Shown piece by piece: positions 20,610-29,614 of a stretch of DNA of 31,384 bases; positions within the stretch are counted from its first letter, which is position 1; every line of letters begins with the position of its first letter. The translations under genes were made by a program, and so were the position numbers. This DNA comes from a virus: positions 1-31,384 of IMG/VR virus record IMGVR_UViG_3300033148_007231; one strand, written 5' to 3'. The notes under the pieces were generated by a model. It was not told the DNA's origin, did not search any database, and saw nothing but the letters and a program-made list of their open reading frames with translations.

Positions 20610-21830
20610 ATGGGGTTTAGTCATAACAGCAAGCTCAAAACCGGAGCCCCTCGGTGGGGCAGCGTCGATAAGACGAAGCTCCCACGGATTGCCCACGCCG
20701 ATACAGGCAAGGCTGGAAAAAAGTCGACGTGGCTCTATCCTCATCATTGGATCAGTGGAGGAGGTGACCTGAATGACGACGAGGTATACACAACGGGTAC
20801 GATGTTCCTTCACGAAGGGGGTCTCAACGCCGCTTGGTCCGCCGCCCAAGGCGGGCGTTCCGGTCGCCGAGCGACACGCGCTGTACGGGATCACCTCCAG
20901 GCGCATCGAAGGGCTCTAGGAAAGAAGGAGAATACGATGGGCGACGAGACTAAGGGCGCGACGGGGCTTATGGACGCTCCAACGATCAACCGCGAGGGTG
21001 AACGGCCGGTCAGCCGAGATGCCACGTATCACCGAAGCCTTGCCGAAAACTACATCGACTCGAAGGGGAAGGCTCCCGGCGCTCCGTTTGGCTTCATCAC
21101 GGGCTACGCCTCACAGTTCGATGTGGTCGACCTCGCCGGGGATGTCGTGCGGCCTGGAGCATTCACGAAGACCATCGCCGAGCAGGGCGGCAAGGTCGTG
21201 TTGATGGCCAAGCACGCTGCGCTCGGTGGGGGTCTTGAGGACGTCGTCGCGACGGTGGTCGAACTCAATGAAGATGAGTATGGGCTTCGTTTCCGCGCCC
21301 ATTACCACGACGACGATGTTGCCCAAGCCGTCCGCGCCAAGATCGGTCAGCTCATGGCCGACGGTATTAAAATCGGGGCGAGCATCGGTTACCGCATCCT
21401 CAAATGGGGTTACCTCAAGGACGAGACAAACGGAATGATGATTCGAGAGCTAAACGAACTCGCGCTCAAGGAAATCACCATCACCCTCATCCCCGCAAAC
21501 GAGGGCGCGTTCGTTCTTGAATCCAAGGAAGACCAAACCGCAGCCGGGAGTTCCGGCAGCGATTCCGGCGACGGCGCTACTAAGCCGCCCGCCGCAGCGG
21601 AGGCAGCCGGATCGACCGAGGGAACACGCAATTCGACGGACGGCGGAGAAGATACTGCCGACACCGACGAAGATGCGTCCGACGCCCGGTCCACTGCCGA
21701 CGGTGCCGACGAGCACTCGGGAAAGGCCGATGCCAAGGCAGTGCGTGCCAGGATTCAAGCTCTTGAGCGAAAGGGCTTGATACTTCACGCAGACATTGTT
21801 ACCGCTGAAAACGCGGACGAACAGGAGTAG
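20610..21830 (+). CDS. Prohead protease (U35 family) with extra N-terminal domain (406 aa)
   Basis: ATG 20610 follows TTAGGGGTTATACTA. Residues 30-105 (YPHHWISGG, MFLHEGGLNAAWSAAQGG, TRAVRDHLQAHRRALG) form a small helical domain also seen beside head proteases in some phages. The protease follows: FGFITGYASQFDVVDLAGDV, VVRPGAFTKTI, the His of AKHAALGG near residue 200 and the Ser of KIGASIGYRI near 257, then ALKEITITLIPANEGA. The C-terminal 90 residues are low-complexity (Gly/Ser/Asp/Ala). It matures the capsid. An in-frame ATG at 20937 with a very strong ribosome-binding site (AAGAAGGAGAATACG) would give a 297-residue form without the N-terminal domain. Confidence 0.9.
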   Translation: MGFSHNSKLKTGAPRWGSVDKTKLPRIAHADTGKAGKKSTWLYPHHWISGGGDLNDDEVYTTGTMFLHEGGLNAAWSAAQGGRSGRRATRAVRDHLQAHRRALGKKENTMGDETKGATGLMDAPTINREGERPVSRDATYHRSLAENYIDSKGKAPGAPFGFITGYASQFDVVDLAGDVVRPGAFTKTIAEQGGKVVLMAKHAALGGGLEDVVATVVELNEDEYGLRFRAHYHDDDVAQAVRAKIGQLMADGIKIGASIGYRILKWGYLKDETNGMMIRELNELALKEITITLIPANEGAFVLESKEDQTAAGSSGSDSGDGATKPPAAAEAAGSTEGTRNSTDGGEDTADTDEDASDARSTADGADEHSGKADAKAVRARIQALERKGLILHADIVTAENADEQE

Positions 21831-21833
21831 GCT

Positions 21834-23270
21834 ATGACCCCCGTTTCCAAGATCGTGGACATGAAGGGCCTTCGGGCAAAGCTCGAAGCGAAGATGGCCG
21901 AAATCTCGGCATGCAAGACGGTCCTTGAAGAGGCCGAGAAGGCTGAGGACGCCGAGGCGATTCAAGCGGCGGCCGAACAGCTCGATCAGTTCGGGAAGGA
22001 CTTCGACGAGATTGCAACACAGCTGGACACAGCCAAGGCCGACGTCAACCGGAAGAATGTTCTCGCTCGGGTCCGTGAGCTTTCGCAACCGGCGCCCGCG
22101 CAACCGAACATCGCAGATCAGACCGTTCCGGCGAAGCCGAAGAACCACGACGAAGAGACGCAGACGAAGCGCGACCTCTTCTTCAAGTTCATGGGCGCGA
22201 AGGGCAGCGCCGCCGGACTTTCCGGCCAGGAGCTTGAACTTCTGACGCCAAAGAGCGAGAAGCTTCGTGAGCACGGCAAGGCAGACGCGCCGTGCGTGGT
22301 TATCCCTAGGAGTATGACGGCAAAGTTCCTCGGCCGGAACTACGCAAGAGCGTTCGGTATCGAATCCAAGGACATTCTCAGCGTCAATGATGCCGACACG
22401 AACCCTTCCCGCGCGAACTTCCTTTTCGCTGCGGAGTTCATGGCGTCAATGCAAGACCTCCCCGGTCCCGCTCCTGTGATGCTCAACCGGGTTAACATCG
22501 TCCCGTCGGCTACTGGAACGATCACGTGGCCGTCGCTCACCCAAACCGATACCGCGACCGGGGCCGGTGAGTTCGGTGGGGTCTCGATGACGTGGATAAC
22601 CGAGGGCGCGAAGAAGCAAGAGACCGAGCCGGAATTCGAACAGATCACGATCCAGACGTACGAAGTCGCCGGGTATACGGAGGTCTCGGAACGGGCCCTT
22701 AGCCGGAGTCAAATCCAGCTTGAGGCGTACCTCAACAAGCTCTTCAGCGACGCGATGAAGTACGAGCTTGACCGGGTCATCCTTCGTGGTACTGGTGTTG
22801 CCCAACCGGCCGGGATCATTGGCGGCGCTGGCGTCCGTACTGTGCCGCGAGCAACCGCTGGCGCCGTGGGTTACGCCGACTTCGTCGCGTTGAAGCACGA
22901 GGTTCGCTCCTACCATCGTTCTGGCGCGATCTTCGTCCTTCACGATGACGTTGAAGAGGCGAACGAGCAGGCGACCGATACGCTCGGCCGACCGCTCTTT
23001 ACCGCGGCCGTCTCCGGCGGGGCTTACGACCGAATCACTGGTGTCCCGTACGAGGTGTCTTACAACTGTCCGGCCCTCGGTGTGTCTGGTGACGTTGTTT
23101 ACGGCAACCCGCGCAACTACACGCTCGCGATGGAGGAGGAGATCGTTCTTGCGCGGAGCGACCACTACAGATTCCAGAGCGATCTTGTCGCGTTCCGTAT
23201 TTACGCCGTTGCTGGCGGAAGGCCGATGCAGCCCAGGGCATTTGCTTACCTGGACGACGTAGAGAGCTAG
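21834..23270 (+). CDS. Major capsid protein, HK97 fold (478 aa)
   Basis: ATG 21834 follows ACAGGAGTAGGCT. Residues 1-90 are a coiled-coil scaffolding (delta) region (LRAKLEAKMAEISACKTVLE), normally removed by the protease encoded just upstream. The core shows the HK97 pattern: NRVNIVPSATGTITWPSLTQ, then SMTWITEGAKKQETEPEFEQ, VAGYTEVSERALSRSQIQLE with YLNKLFSDAMKYELDRVILR, GTGVAQPAGI, and the closing LAMEEEIVLARSDHYRFQSD with FRIYAVAGGRPMQPRAFAYL. It forms the icosahedral shell. A strong hairpin terminator follows at 23285-23333. Confidence 0.93.
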   Translation: MTPVSKIVDMKGLRAKLEAKMAEISACKTVLEEAEKAEDAEAIQAAAEQLDQFGKDFDEIATQLDTAKADVNRKNVLARVRELSQPAPAQPNIADQTVPAKPKNHDEETQTKRDLFFKFMGAKGSAAGLSGQELELLTPKSEKLREHGKADAPCVVIPRSMTAKFLGRNYARAFGIESKDILSVNDADTNPSRANFLFAAEFMASMQDLPGPAPVMLNRVNIVPSATGTITWPSLTQTDTATGAGEFGGVSMTWITEGAKKQETEPEFEQITIQTYEVAGYTEVSERALSRSQIQLEAYLNKLFSDAMKYELDRVILRGTGVAQPAGIIGGAGVRTVPRATAGAVGYADFVALKHEVRSYHRSGAIFVLHDDVEEANEQATDTLGRPLFTAAVSGGAYDRITGVPYEVSYNCPALGVSGDVVYGNPRNYTLAMEEEIVLARSDHYRFQSDLVAFRIYAVAGGRPMQPRAFAYLDDVES

Positions 23271-23284
23271 ACGTAACATAGCTT

Positions 23285-23333
23285 AACGGTTTGGGGCTCC
23301 CCGCCCCCTCGCCCGCGGGGAGCCCCAGCCGTT
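23285..23333 (+). terminator. Strong hairpin downstream of capsid gene
   Basis: GGGGCTCCCCGC (23293-23304) pairs perfectly with GCGGGGAGCCCC (23315-23326), 12 pairs with a 10-base loop. AACGG (23285-23289) with CCGTT (23329-23333) extend it across small bulges. Only a short T-run follows, so termination may be partial, setting a step-down between abundant capsid mRNA and the glycosylation genes. Confidence 0.7.
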
Positions 23334-23362
23334 TCCCCTTGGGGCAAGGGAGGGGCCTTCCG

Positions 23363-25399
23363 ATGATGTATCGAGTCGTTAGACCTTTTGAGTATACAGG
23401 TCCAACCGGACAGCGAACCGCTGCCCAAACCGGTAGTCTCGTCGACATCCAAATGCAGAAGCACGTCGACGATCTTATGCGGGAAGGAAAGGTCGCACCA
23501 CACGTAGCACGTAGTCTCTCTTGCAACAACGTACTACCGGTAGCTGGAAAGTGGGCGCGTACACTTCGAGTTGGAATATGGTTAAAAACGAGCGTACACT
23601 ACTCTGGCGGACGCATTCATATGTATCAGTATGCGTGGTCCTTAGCGAATGCCGGGGCTGAGGTATACTTTGTTACCAACGCCGTTCCGAAGTGGTCCCA
23701 CGACTACCCAGCGAACAAAAATCTGACGCTGCTCATTGATGGGGAAGATTCCCAACCCCCGGAAGACCTCGACCTCGTTGTCACGGACAGTAAGAGCTCC
23801 TTCGGGTTTAGGGCGTTCGATTGGCACAAGCATCATCCGTGGGTTCCCTTCGTGTGCATGAACTTTGAAACGCCAAATTGGGTCATGGAATTCGACGCCG
23901 GTAAGGGACGTTCACTTATGGGAGATCAAACGGTCTTCGAGCACGCAGACCTGCTCATGGCCAACTCCCGTGAATCCCTAGTATATCTTAAGAAGTGGAT
24001 GAACGCCGACGGGAAGCACACGGCCGTTATGACTCCAGCCATCAACAACACCGCAATTGTGAAAGCCAACAACGTTATACCGCAGTGGCTCCAAAAAGTG
24101 GAGCGTCCGTTTGCCGTATGGTGCGCGCGAGGCCAAGCGTATAAAGGTTTTGATGTTGCCGTGAAATCGGTGTTCGATCTCGATACACCGTTTGATCTCG
24201 TGATCTTCGGTTCATGTTCTAGTGGTATTCCTGACGAGACCGATAAGCACGCGGTCGTCAACAAGAACGGACTACCCGACGTCGATAAATTTGCGGCAAT
24301 GCGTTTAGCCAGGATGGTTCTCGCCCCATCGCTCTTCGAGGGTTTTGGTATGATTCCGAGTGAGGCCTTGGCTTGCGGAACTCCCGTGATAGCCTACGAC
24401 CTTCCCGTTCTTCGTCAAGAGTATGGCGACACCCCCGGCCTACAACTCATCAAGCATAACGATGCAAAGGCCTTCGCCCAGGCTGTCCGGGAAGCGGCTA
24501 CCGCCCCCAAGCCAACGCTCGACCCGAAACCGATCATCCAACGCTTTGGGCTCAACGCGATGGCAGAACAGATAGACCACATCCCATACCACACAATCAA
24601 GCGTCCAACAATTACGGCCCAGCTCGTGGCCTACTGGGGATTCCTTCCCGAAGCCGTCGAATCAATCTATAATCTGGTCGACCAAATCGTCATTGCCTAC
24701 GGTAGGGTGAACCACGCTCCGGTGCTCGACGATGGCAGTTTAGCGCTCATAAAATCGCTGCCCGACCCAGATGGAAAAATCACGCTTCGGGTAGAAGAGC
24801 GGTGGCCGGATAAGCGCGAAATGCGGGTTTGGTGCTCTTCGCAGGCCGTTGGTAATAGGATGTTGATACTCGATGGCGACGAAATATGGGATGGCCTTGA
24901 TGAGTGGATACTATCTGGTAATATCTGGGGGTCTCCCCGTTGGGTAAACCTTTGGCATGGTCCAGGCCATTGGGTACACGACGCTAAGATCGGAACGTCT
25001 CCCCGCTGGGGAGGACCGTTGAAACCCTTCGGGAGTCCGTGCCCGCATTATCGTTGGTCTCAATGGCGACGATCTTATGGGTGGAAGAAGCATCATAGCC
25101 CGGTCGACCAGGACGGGAATAACCTCACAGCCCGAAATGAGGGCCCGGCCGTAAGCGTCCCGGCCTGTACGATATATCATCTCGGCCATGCTCTACCTAC
25201 TGCAGTTATGAAGGCGAAGCATCGTTTCTACCTTGAGCGTGACGGAAACGATGCCCAGCGGCAGAGGCGACAAACCGCTTGGCATAATTGGGATGGAAAT
25301 CTGGGGGATTGTGGTGATGGTGTCGTCTCACCCGTAGCGTGGGAGCTACCGCCGTTGGTGCGGAAGGCGTTCGAACGAATGGACCAAGCAAACAAATGA
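23363..25399 (+). CDS. Bifunctional glycosyltransferase (GT4-like + GT2-like) with fused N-terminal domain (678 aa)
   Basis: ATG 23363 (or ATG 23366) follows GGGAGGGGCCTTCCG. Residues 1-50 (YRVVRPFEYTGPTGQRTAAQ then VDDLMREGKVAP) resemble the small stand-alone proteins often encoded just after phage capsid genes. Residues about 68-410 are a GT-B transferase: SVHYSGGRIHMYQYAWSLAN, then LAPSLFEGFGMIPSEALACG with the ExxxxxxxE pair of GT4. Residues about 435-600 look like a GT-A/GT2 domain (ITAQLVAYWGFLPEAVESIY, LILDGDEIWDG with the DxD metal site). It probably adds two sugars in sequence. Coupled to the following genes by overlaps. Acceptor unknown. Confidence 0.85.
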   Translation: MMYRVVRPFEYTGPTGQRTAAQTGSLVDIQMQKHVDDLMREGKVAPHVARSLSCNNVLPVAGKWARTLRVGIWLKTSVHYSGGRIHMYQYAWSLANAGAEVYFVTNAVPKWSHDYPANKNLTLLIDGEDSQPPEDLDLVVTDSKSSFGFRAFDWHKHHPWVPFVCMNFETPNWVMEFDAGKGRSLMGDQTVFEHADLLMANSRESLVYLKKWMNADGKHTAVMTPAINNTAIVKANNVIPQWLQKVERPFAVWCARGQAYKGFDVAVKSVFDLDTPFDLVIFGSCSSGIPDETDKHAVVNKNGLPDVDKFAAMRLARMVLAPSLFEGFGMIPSEALACGTPVIAYDLPVLRQEYGDTPGLQLIKHNDAKAFAQAVREAATAPKPTLDPKPIIQRFGLNAMAEQIDHIPYHTIKRPTITAQLVAYWGFLPEAVESIYNLVDQIVIAYGRVNHAPVLDDGSLALIKSLPDPDGKITLRVEERWPDKREMRVWCSSQAVGNRMLILDGDEIWDGLDEWILSGNIWGSPRWVNLWHGPGHWVHDAKIGTSPRWGGPLKPFGSPCPHYRWSQWRRSYGWKKHHSPVDQDGNNLTARNEGPAVSVPACTIYHLGHALPTAVMKAKHRFYLERDGNDAQRQRRQTAWHNWDGNLGDCGDGVVSPVAWELPPLVRKAFERMDQANK

Positions 25400-26337
25400 A
25401 GGTAACGGTCACTGGTGGCGCTGGCTTCATCGGAAGCCACCTCACGGAAGCGCTCTTTCGTGCTGGGCATCAGGTCCGAGTAGTAGACGACCTGTCGACA
25501 GGGAACGTAGAAAATCTTAAGGCCATCTACGGGGTGATCAACTTTGTCAAGGGCGACGTTTCTACCCCGAGAGGAGCCGCGCAAGCGTGTAGCGGAGTCG
25601 ATGTTGTGTATCACTTGGCTGCGGCTCCTAGCGTGCCGCTCTCGTTGAAGAACCCGAAGGCGGCTCGGCGAGCCTGCCTCGGAGGAACATTTGAGGTAAT
25701 CAAAGCAGCAGACGTGCTTCACGTGAAGCGCCTCGTCTTCGCTTCAACCTGCGCGGTATACGGAACTCCGACGACCGGGATCGCGGCCGAAAGCGACTGT
25801 GTCAATCCGTTGAGCCCGTATGCCGAAAGTAAGTTTGCCGGCGAGCAGTTACTGAAGGTCGTTGGCGAGGTTCGTGGTGGGCTTGATACGGTTTCCCTAC
25901 GGTTGTTCAACGTGTACGGACCGCGTCAACGCACGAGCGGTGGATACGCCGCGGCCATTCCAGCGTTTGCAGACGCTTATCGTTCGGGGTGCGTTCCTAC
26001 GATTTTTGGGGACGGGGAACAAACAAGGGACTTCGTTTTTGTGGGCGACGTCGCACGGGCGTTCGTCGAAGCGGGACAACACAGAGAGCCGTTCTGCGGG
26101 GACACGATCAACATCGGCAGTGGGGTAGAACGAAGTATCTTATCGGTTTGCGACGCGGTTCGTTTCTGGACCGCGGGGGTTGGCGAGCCAAACTACAGTG
26201 ACCCGGTCCCAAGAGAGACAAGGAGGATCGTCGCAAACACGGAGAAGGCGAGTAGCGTCCTAGGATTCAATACCTCAGTGAAGTTAGCGACCGGTATTGA
26301 ATCGTACGTCGCTTGGCGCCGGGAGAACCAAAAGTGA
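25396..26337 (+). CDS. NAD-dependent sugar-nucleotide epimerase/dehydratase (313 aa)
   Basis: ATG 25396 overlaps the glycosyltransferase stop (ATGA). Extended SDR: GGAGFIG (7-13), DDLSTGN (31-37), STCAVYG (117-123), Tyr142/Lys146 (SPYAESK), LRLFNVYGPRQ and DFVFVGDVARAF are GalE-type landmarks. At 313 residues it fits UDP-glucose 4-epimerase or UDP-GlcNAc epimerase-like enzymes; it could also be a dehydratase, and the substrate cannot be read from the sequence. It would supply the third nucleotide sugar for the cassette, alongside GDP-fucose and the product of the 18610 dehydrogenase. Confidence 0.9.
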   Translation: MKVTVTGGAGFIGSHLTEALFRAGHQVRVVDDLSTGNVENLKAIYGVINFVKGDVSTPRGAAQACSGVDVVYHLAAAPSVPLSLKNPKAARRACLGGTFEVIKAADVLHVKRLVFASTCAVYGTPTTGIAAESDCVNPLSPYAESKFAGEQLLKVVGEVRGGLDTVSLRLFNVYGPRQRTSGGYAAAIPAFADAYRSGCVPTIFGDGEQTRDFVFVGDVARAFVEAGQHREPFCGDTINIGSGVERSILSVCDAVRFWTAGVGEPNYSDPVPRETRRIVANTEKASSVLGFNTSVKLATGIESYVAWRRENQK

Positions 26338-27029
26338 GTGCTTGGGTTTTGGTCACCGTTCGGGGGCGACAGGAGCTCACCAGACGGTGCCTTGATAGTC
26401 TCATCGAGACGACGCCGAGTTTGAAGCTCATCGTCATAGATAACGGGAGCCGGGATGAAACGCTCAACGATCTATACAAGAGATTCCGTCTCGGACAGAT
26501 TCACCGTCTAGTATGCAACAAGGTCAATACCGTTCCACAATGGGAGAAGGGTTACGCGATCCGGCAGGCCGCGCGACTCCTCAAAGATGAGACGGCTGAC
26601 CTGTTTGCGTGGGTCGACAACGACATTATCGTGAAGCCCGGATGGATCGCGGCCGCTCAGTTTGTTCTTCAACATCTTCAGAACGTCGAGGTTTGCTCGA
26701 TGCACAACGACCCCGTCCAAGAGAAGCGCCACAAAACTGTGTCGATAACCGAGGTTGGACCGTACAGCGCTCGAATGAAGAAAACGGCTAACGGGGCGAT
26801 ATGGGTCATGCGCTGGGAATTTTTTGAGAAGAACGGTCTACCCCCGGTTGGTAAGGGAATTAACCGGGAAGGGACCGAAGACTGGTTTTATAGTGACAAG
26901 TTCCAACAGGGAGGTAACCTCAGGTTCGCTGTCGTCGATGGGTTCTCCGAACATCTTGGGTATCAAACAAGCCTCAAGCGGCAAGCAATTGCGGCGACCA
27001 AAGGTTACCCGGTGGGGGTAGATAAATGA
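26334..27029 (+). CDS. Family 2-like glycosyltransferase (231 aa)
   Basis: GTG 26334 overlaps the epimerase stop (GTGA). SAWVLVTVRGRQELTRRCLD with LKLIVIDNGSRDET is the nucleotide-binding start of GT2 enzymes. LFAWVDNDIIVKPGW (near 88-102) contains the metal-binding DxD (DND), and GAIWVMRWEFFEKNG then EGTEDWFYSDKFQQGG form the acceptor/catalytic end with an ED pair. It transfers one sugar; donor and acceptor are unknown. Overlaps by four bases with the next gene. Confidence 0.88.
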   Translation: MSAWVLVTVRGRQELTRRCLDSLIETTPSLKLIVIDNGSRDETLNDLYKRFRLGQIHRLVCNKVNTVPQWEKGYAIRQAARLLKDETADLFAWVDNDIIVKPGWIAAAQFVLQHLQNVEVCSMHNDPVQEKRHKTVSITEVGPYSARMKKTANGAIWVMRWEFFEKNGLPPVGKGINREGTEDWFYSDKFQQGGNLRFAVVDGFSEHLGYQTSLKRQAIAATKGYPVGVDK

Positions 27030-27730
27030 AACTCTTAATCAAATTCCCCACGCGTGGCCGCCCAGCGAAGGCCATGGACGTTCTTCGTCGATATCGCAAC
27101 CAACTCTCCGGGGCACACGACGTTTTCTTTCTCGTCACGTCTGACCAAGACGATCCGACGATGAACACCGCGTCTATGCGGCAACAAATGACAGATTTCT
27201 TCCGAAGCGTCCCACGGGGTGATGGGGTCTTCGCGGTTGGAAAAAGTAGAACGAAAGTCCAGGCGATCAACGCAGACATGAACCGCGCGCCCGACGATTG
27301 GAACGTGGTGCTGCTCGCCTCCGATGACATGATTCCAATCGTTCCCCATTACGACGCTATCATCGACAAGCACATGCAAGCGCACTTCCCCGATTTTGAT
27401 GGGTGCCTTTGGTTCTACGATGGCTATACCAAGAAAATTTGTACGCTCGTCGTGATGGGACGGACGTACTTCGCTCGGTTCAACTATATCTACCACCCGG
27501 ATTATCATTCGTTATGGTGCGATAATGAATGGACCGCGGTGGCACAAATCAACGGCAGGTTGCCGTTCATTGATCAAACAATCATACGCCACGATCATTT
27601 CGCCAATACCGGAGCGGTCAAGATAGATGCGGTTTACCGCAGGAACGAGACGTTCAATACAAAAGACCACACCCTTTTCAACGTACGTAAAGCCCAAGGC
27701 TTCTTCCTCGGGACGGGGCTCTCGCAATGA
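27026..27730 (+). CDS. Probable GT-A-type glycosyltransferase (234 aa)
   Basis: ATG 27026 overlaps the preceding stop (ATGA). It begins KLLIKFPTRGRPAKAMDVLR, like phage GT2-related proteins. The segment VVLLASDDMIPIVPHYDAII holds a DD in the DxD position, and the later YHPDYHSLWCDNEWTAVAQI and IIRHDHF supply a second acidic/histidine site. No transmembrane segment is seen. Compared with the neighbouring GT2s the donor-site motif is less typical, so a non-catalytic homologue remains possible. The stop overlaps the next gene. Confidence 0.75.
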   Translation: MKLLIKFPTRGRPAKAMDVLRRYRNQLSGAHDVFFLVTSDQDDPTMNTASMRQQMTDFFRSVPRGDGVFAVGKSRTKVQAINADMNRAPDDWNVVLLASDDMIPIVPHYDAIIDKHMQAHFPDFDGCLWFYDGYTKKICTLVVMGRTYFARFNYIYHPDYHSLWCDNEWTAVAQINGRLPFIDQTIIRHDHFANTGAVKIDAVYRRNETFNTKDHTLFNVRKAQGFFLGTGLSQ

Positions 27731-28314
27731 TGTTAAGTATTCTCATCTGTTCGCTAACCAGCCGGGCGACCCTTCTCAGTCGGGTTATGCGGCAGCTCAA
27801 TTCCCAGATTGCTGCGGGTAAACGGCAAAGTACGGTTGAGGTACTTCCTTATATAGACGGTGGGGAGTTAACCGTTGGTGCGAAGCGAAACGCTTTGCTC
27901 GACCGGGCTGGGGGGGAGTGGGTTTGCTTCATCGACGACGATGACTACGTTTCTGATTCTTACGTTCAGCTCATCACGGAGGCCATCGAGCAGCATCAGC
28001 CGGACTGTGTAGGAATCACCGGGCAAATACTCTGGAAGGGTACGTGGTGCCGCTTCGAACACTCGTTGCGCTATTCTACGTACGCAACCATTTCAGGTCC
28101 GGTTTTCATTCGGCCCCCGAATCACCTTAATCCGATTCGAACAAGATTCTCCCGAGAGATTCGCTTCCCCGAACAAAACCGTGGGGAGGACACGGCTTTT
28201 GCGATGGCCCTACAGAATTCCGGAAGGCTCCAACGCGAGCATTTCATTTCGGACATTGTCTATTTCTACGTACCGTCGAGGGCGGAAGACCGGGAAACCC
28301 CACGAGTAGGCTAG
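27727..28314 (+). CDS. Family 2 glycosyltransferase (195 aa)
   Basis: ATG 27727 overlaps the previous stop. MLSILICSLTSRATLLSRVM opens a short GT2. TVGAKRNALLDRAGGEWVCF leads into IDDDDYVSDSYVQLI (near 75-90) with the DDDD donor-metal site; RGEDTAFAMAL (near 155) is the catalytic ED block. It transfers one sugar; specificity is unknown. Third transferase in the coupled run of overlapping genes; after it a 15-base gap leads to the methyltransferase. Confidence 0.88.
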   Translation: MMLSILICSLTSRATLLSRVMRQLNSQIAAGKRQSTVEVLPYIDGGELTVGAKRNALLDRAGGEWVCFIDDDDYVSDSYVQLITEAIEQHQPDCVGITGQILWKGTWCRFEHSLRYSTYATISGPVFIRPPNHLNPIRTRFSREIRFPEQNRGEDTAFAMALQNSGRLQREHFISDIVYFYVPSRAEDRETPRVG

Positions 28315-28329
28315 AAGGGTAAGAAACAC

Positions 28330-28932
28330 ATGTACTCACAACGTAACGAAGAGCAAACAATACTCGCCTGGTTTGCGAATCATCCACCCGCCGGGCCGGG
28401 AAGGTTCCTCGATATCGGGGCATACAACGCCATAGTCTTTTCTAATACCAGGAAGTTATTTGAACTCGGCTGGTCCGGGGTACTCGTTGAACCAGCCCCG
28501 GTTCAGGTTGTTAAGCTCGCTGAGGACTACAGGGGGGAAGACCGAATTACCATCGTTAACTGCGCCCTCGCGGAAGCCACGAAGTTTCAAGAATTTGGAA
28601 TCTGTCCCGACGCCTTGTCTTCCCTTGACAAGAAACATCAGCAGCTGTGGACGAAGAATTACAAGACCCACTTCGATCAGGTTCAGATATTCACCGTCGC
28701 TATTCAACCGTTCCTTGAGCGATTTGGTCCGCACTTTGATTTTGTCGACATCGACGTTGAGGGGGAAGCTAACTGGAATCTCATTCGAACAATCGACTTC
28801 GGGATGATCGGGGCGTCCCTGCTTTGTCTTGAATACGGTAAGCACCGGGATGACGTCTTGAAATACGTTACCGGGTGGGGATATCGGTTGGAGTCTGATA
28901 CAGGTGAAAACCTACTCGTCGGAAAGGGCTAG
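28330..28932 (+). CDS. FkbM-type SAM methyltransferase (200 aa)
   Basis: ATG 28330 follows AGAAGGGTAAGAAACAC. FLDIGAYNAIVFSNTRKLFE (26-45) is the SAM-binding motif I, GVLVEPAPVQVVKLAEDY the second strand, and DFVDIDVEGEANWNLIRTID the FkbM-defining DxxGxE region. These enzymes usually O-methylate sugars or hydroxylated products; here the likely target is a sugar added by the neighbouring transferases. It is one of three methyltransferases in the cassette. Confidence 0.88.
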   Translation: MYSQRNEEQTILAWFANHPPAGPGRFLDIGAYNAIVFSNTRKLFELGWSGVLVEPAPVQVVKLAEDYRGEDRITIVNCALAEATKFQEFGICPDALSSLDKKHQQLWTKNYKTHFDQVQIFTVAIQPFLERFGPHFDFVDIDVEGEANWNLIRTIDFGMIGASLLCLEYGKHRDDVLKYVTGWGYRLESDTGENLLVGKG

Positions 28933-28936
28933 CTTC

Positions 28937-29614
28937 GTGAAGAAGCATTGCATAGTCAACGTTGCTACCGGGTCGAACAACGTACGGGGGCAGAAGCGGC
29001 TCGGACAGAGTCTTCGCAAACATGGTTACCAAGGGGACTTTTTGAAATGGACTGACAGCTATCCGGCTCGGAGCCCGACGCATCAGCAAGTCCCGTATGC
29101 TTTCAAGTTCTACGCGTTGATGGAAGCGATACGGCGAGGGTATGATACGATCCTTTGGCTCGATGCTTCCTTCTGGGCGGTGAAAGACCCAATGGAAGTT
29201 CTTCGCGTGATCGACGCCAGGGGTTACGCGCTTTGGCTCTGCGGGTTTTCGGTCGGTCAATGGACGAAGGACGCCGCGCTTCCAAAGTTGGGCATCACGC
29301 GGGAAGAGGCCTTCAACATTCCGCTCATTATGGGCGGGGCAATCGGGATAAGCATCCGGGATCGCCGAGCGTTAGATTTCACGACCGATATGTTTCGGTA
29401 CGCAACCGACGGGGTGACCTTCCCCGGAGCTTGGGATAACAAGAACCAACAAGTATCCACCGACCCCAGGGTTCGGGGACATCGGCACGATCAACCCCCG
29501 ATCAGCGTCGCTGCAATGCGCCGGGGCATGGAACCGTTCGGGTGCCCATACCTGATTGCGTATTGGACAGAAAAGATCGCGGACGAAACCGTGTTCGTCT
29601 GCAAGGGAATGTGA
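28937..29614 (+). CDS. Putative glycosyltransferase-fold protein (225 aa)
   Basis: The GTG at 28937 with GGAAAGGGCTAGCTTC ahead is preferred over the GTG at 28904, which lies inside the methyltransferase. KKHCIVNVATGSNNVRGQKR, then VPYAFKFYALMEAIRRGYDT and ILWLDASFWAVKDP (near 82-95) have the look of a GT-A fold with a D-A-S/D-x-x metal motif. IPLIMGGAIGISIRDRRAL resembles the acceptor loop of capsular or galactosyl transferases. The family is not certain, but co-location with clear transferases supports sugar transfer. Confidence 0.7.
   Translation: MKKHCIVNVATGSNNVRGQKRLGQSLRKHGYQGDFLKWTDSYPARSPTHQQVPYAFKFYALMEAIRRGYDTILWLDASFWAVKDPMEVLRVIDARGYALWLCGFSVGQWTKDAALPKLGITREEAFNIPLIMGGAIGISIRDRRALDFTTDMFRYATDGVTFPGAWDNKNQQVSTDPRVRGHRHDQPPISVAAMRRGMEPFGCPYLIAYWTEKIADETVFVCKGM

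Noticed and set aside
22446-23279. 277-codon minus-strand open frame opposite the capsid gene
   Set aside because: Mirror of a GC-rich capsid gene; no ribosome site, no family, wrong strand for the block.
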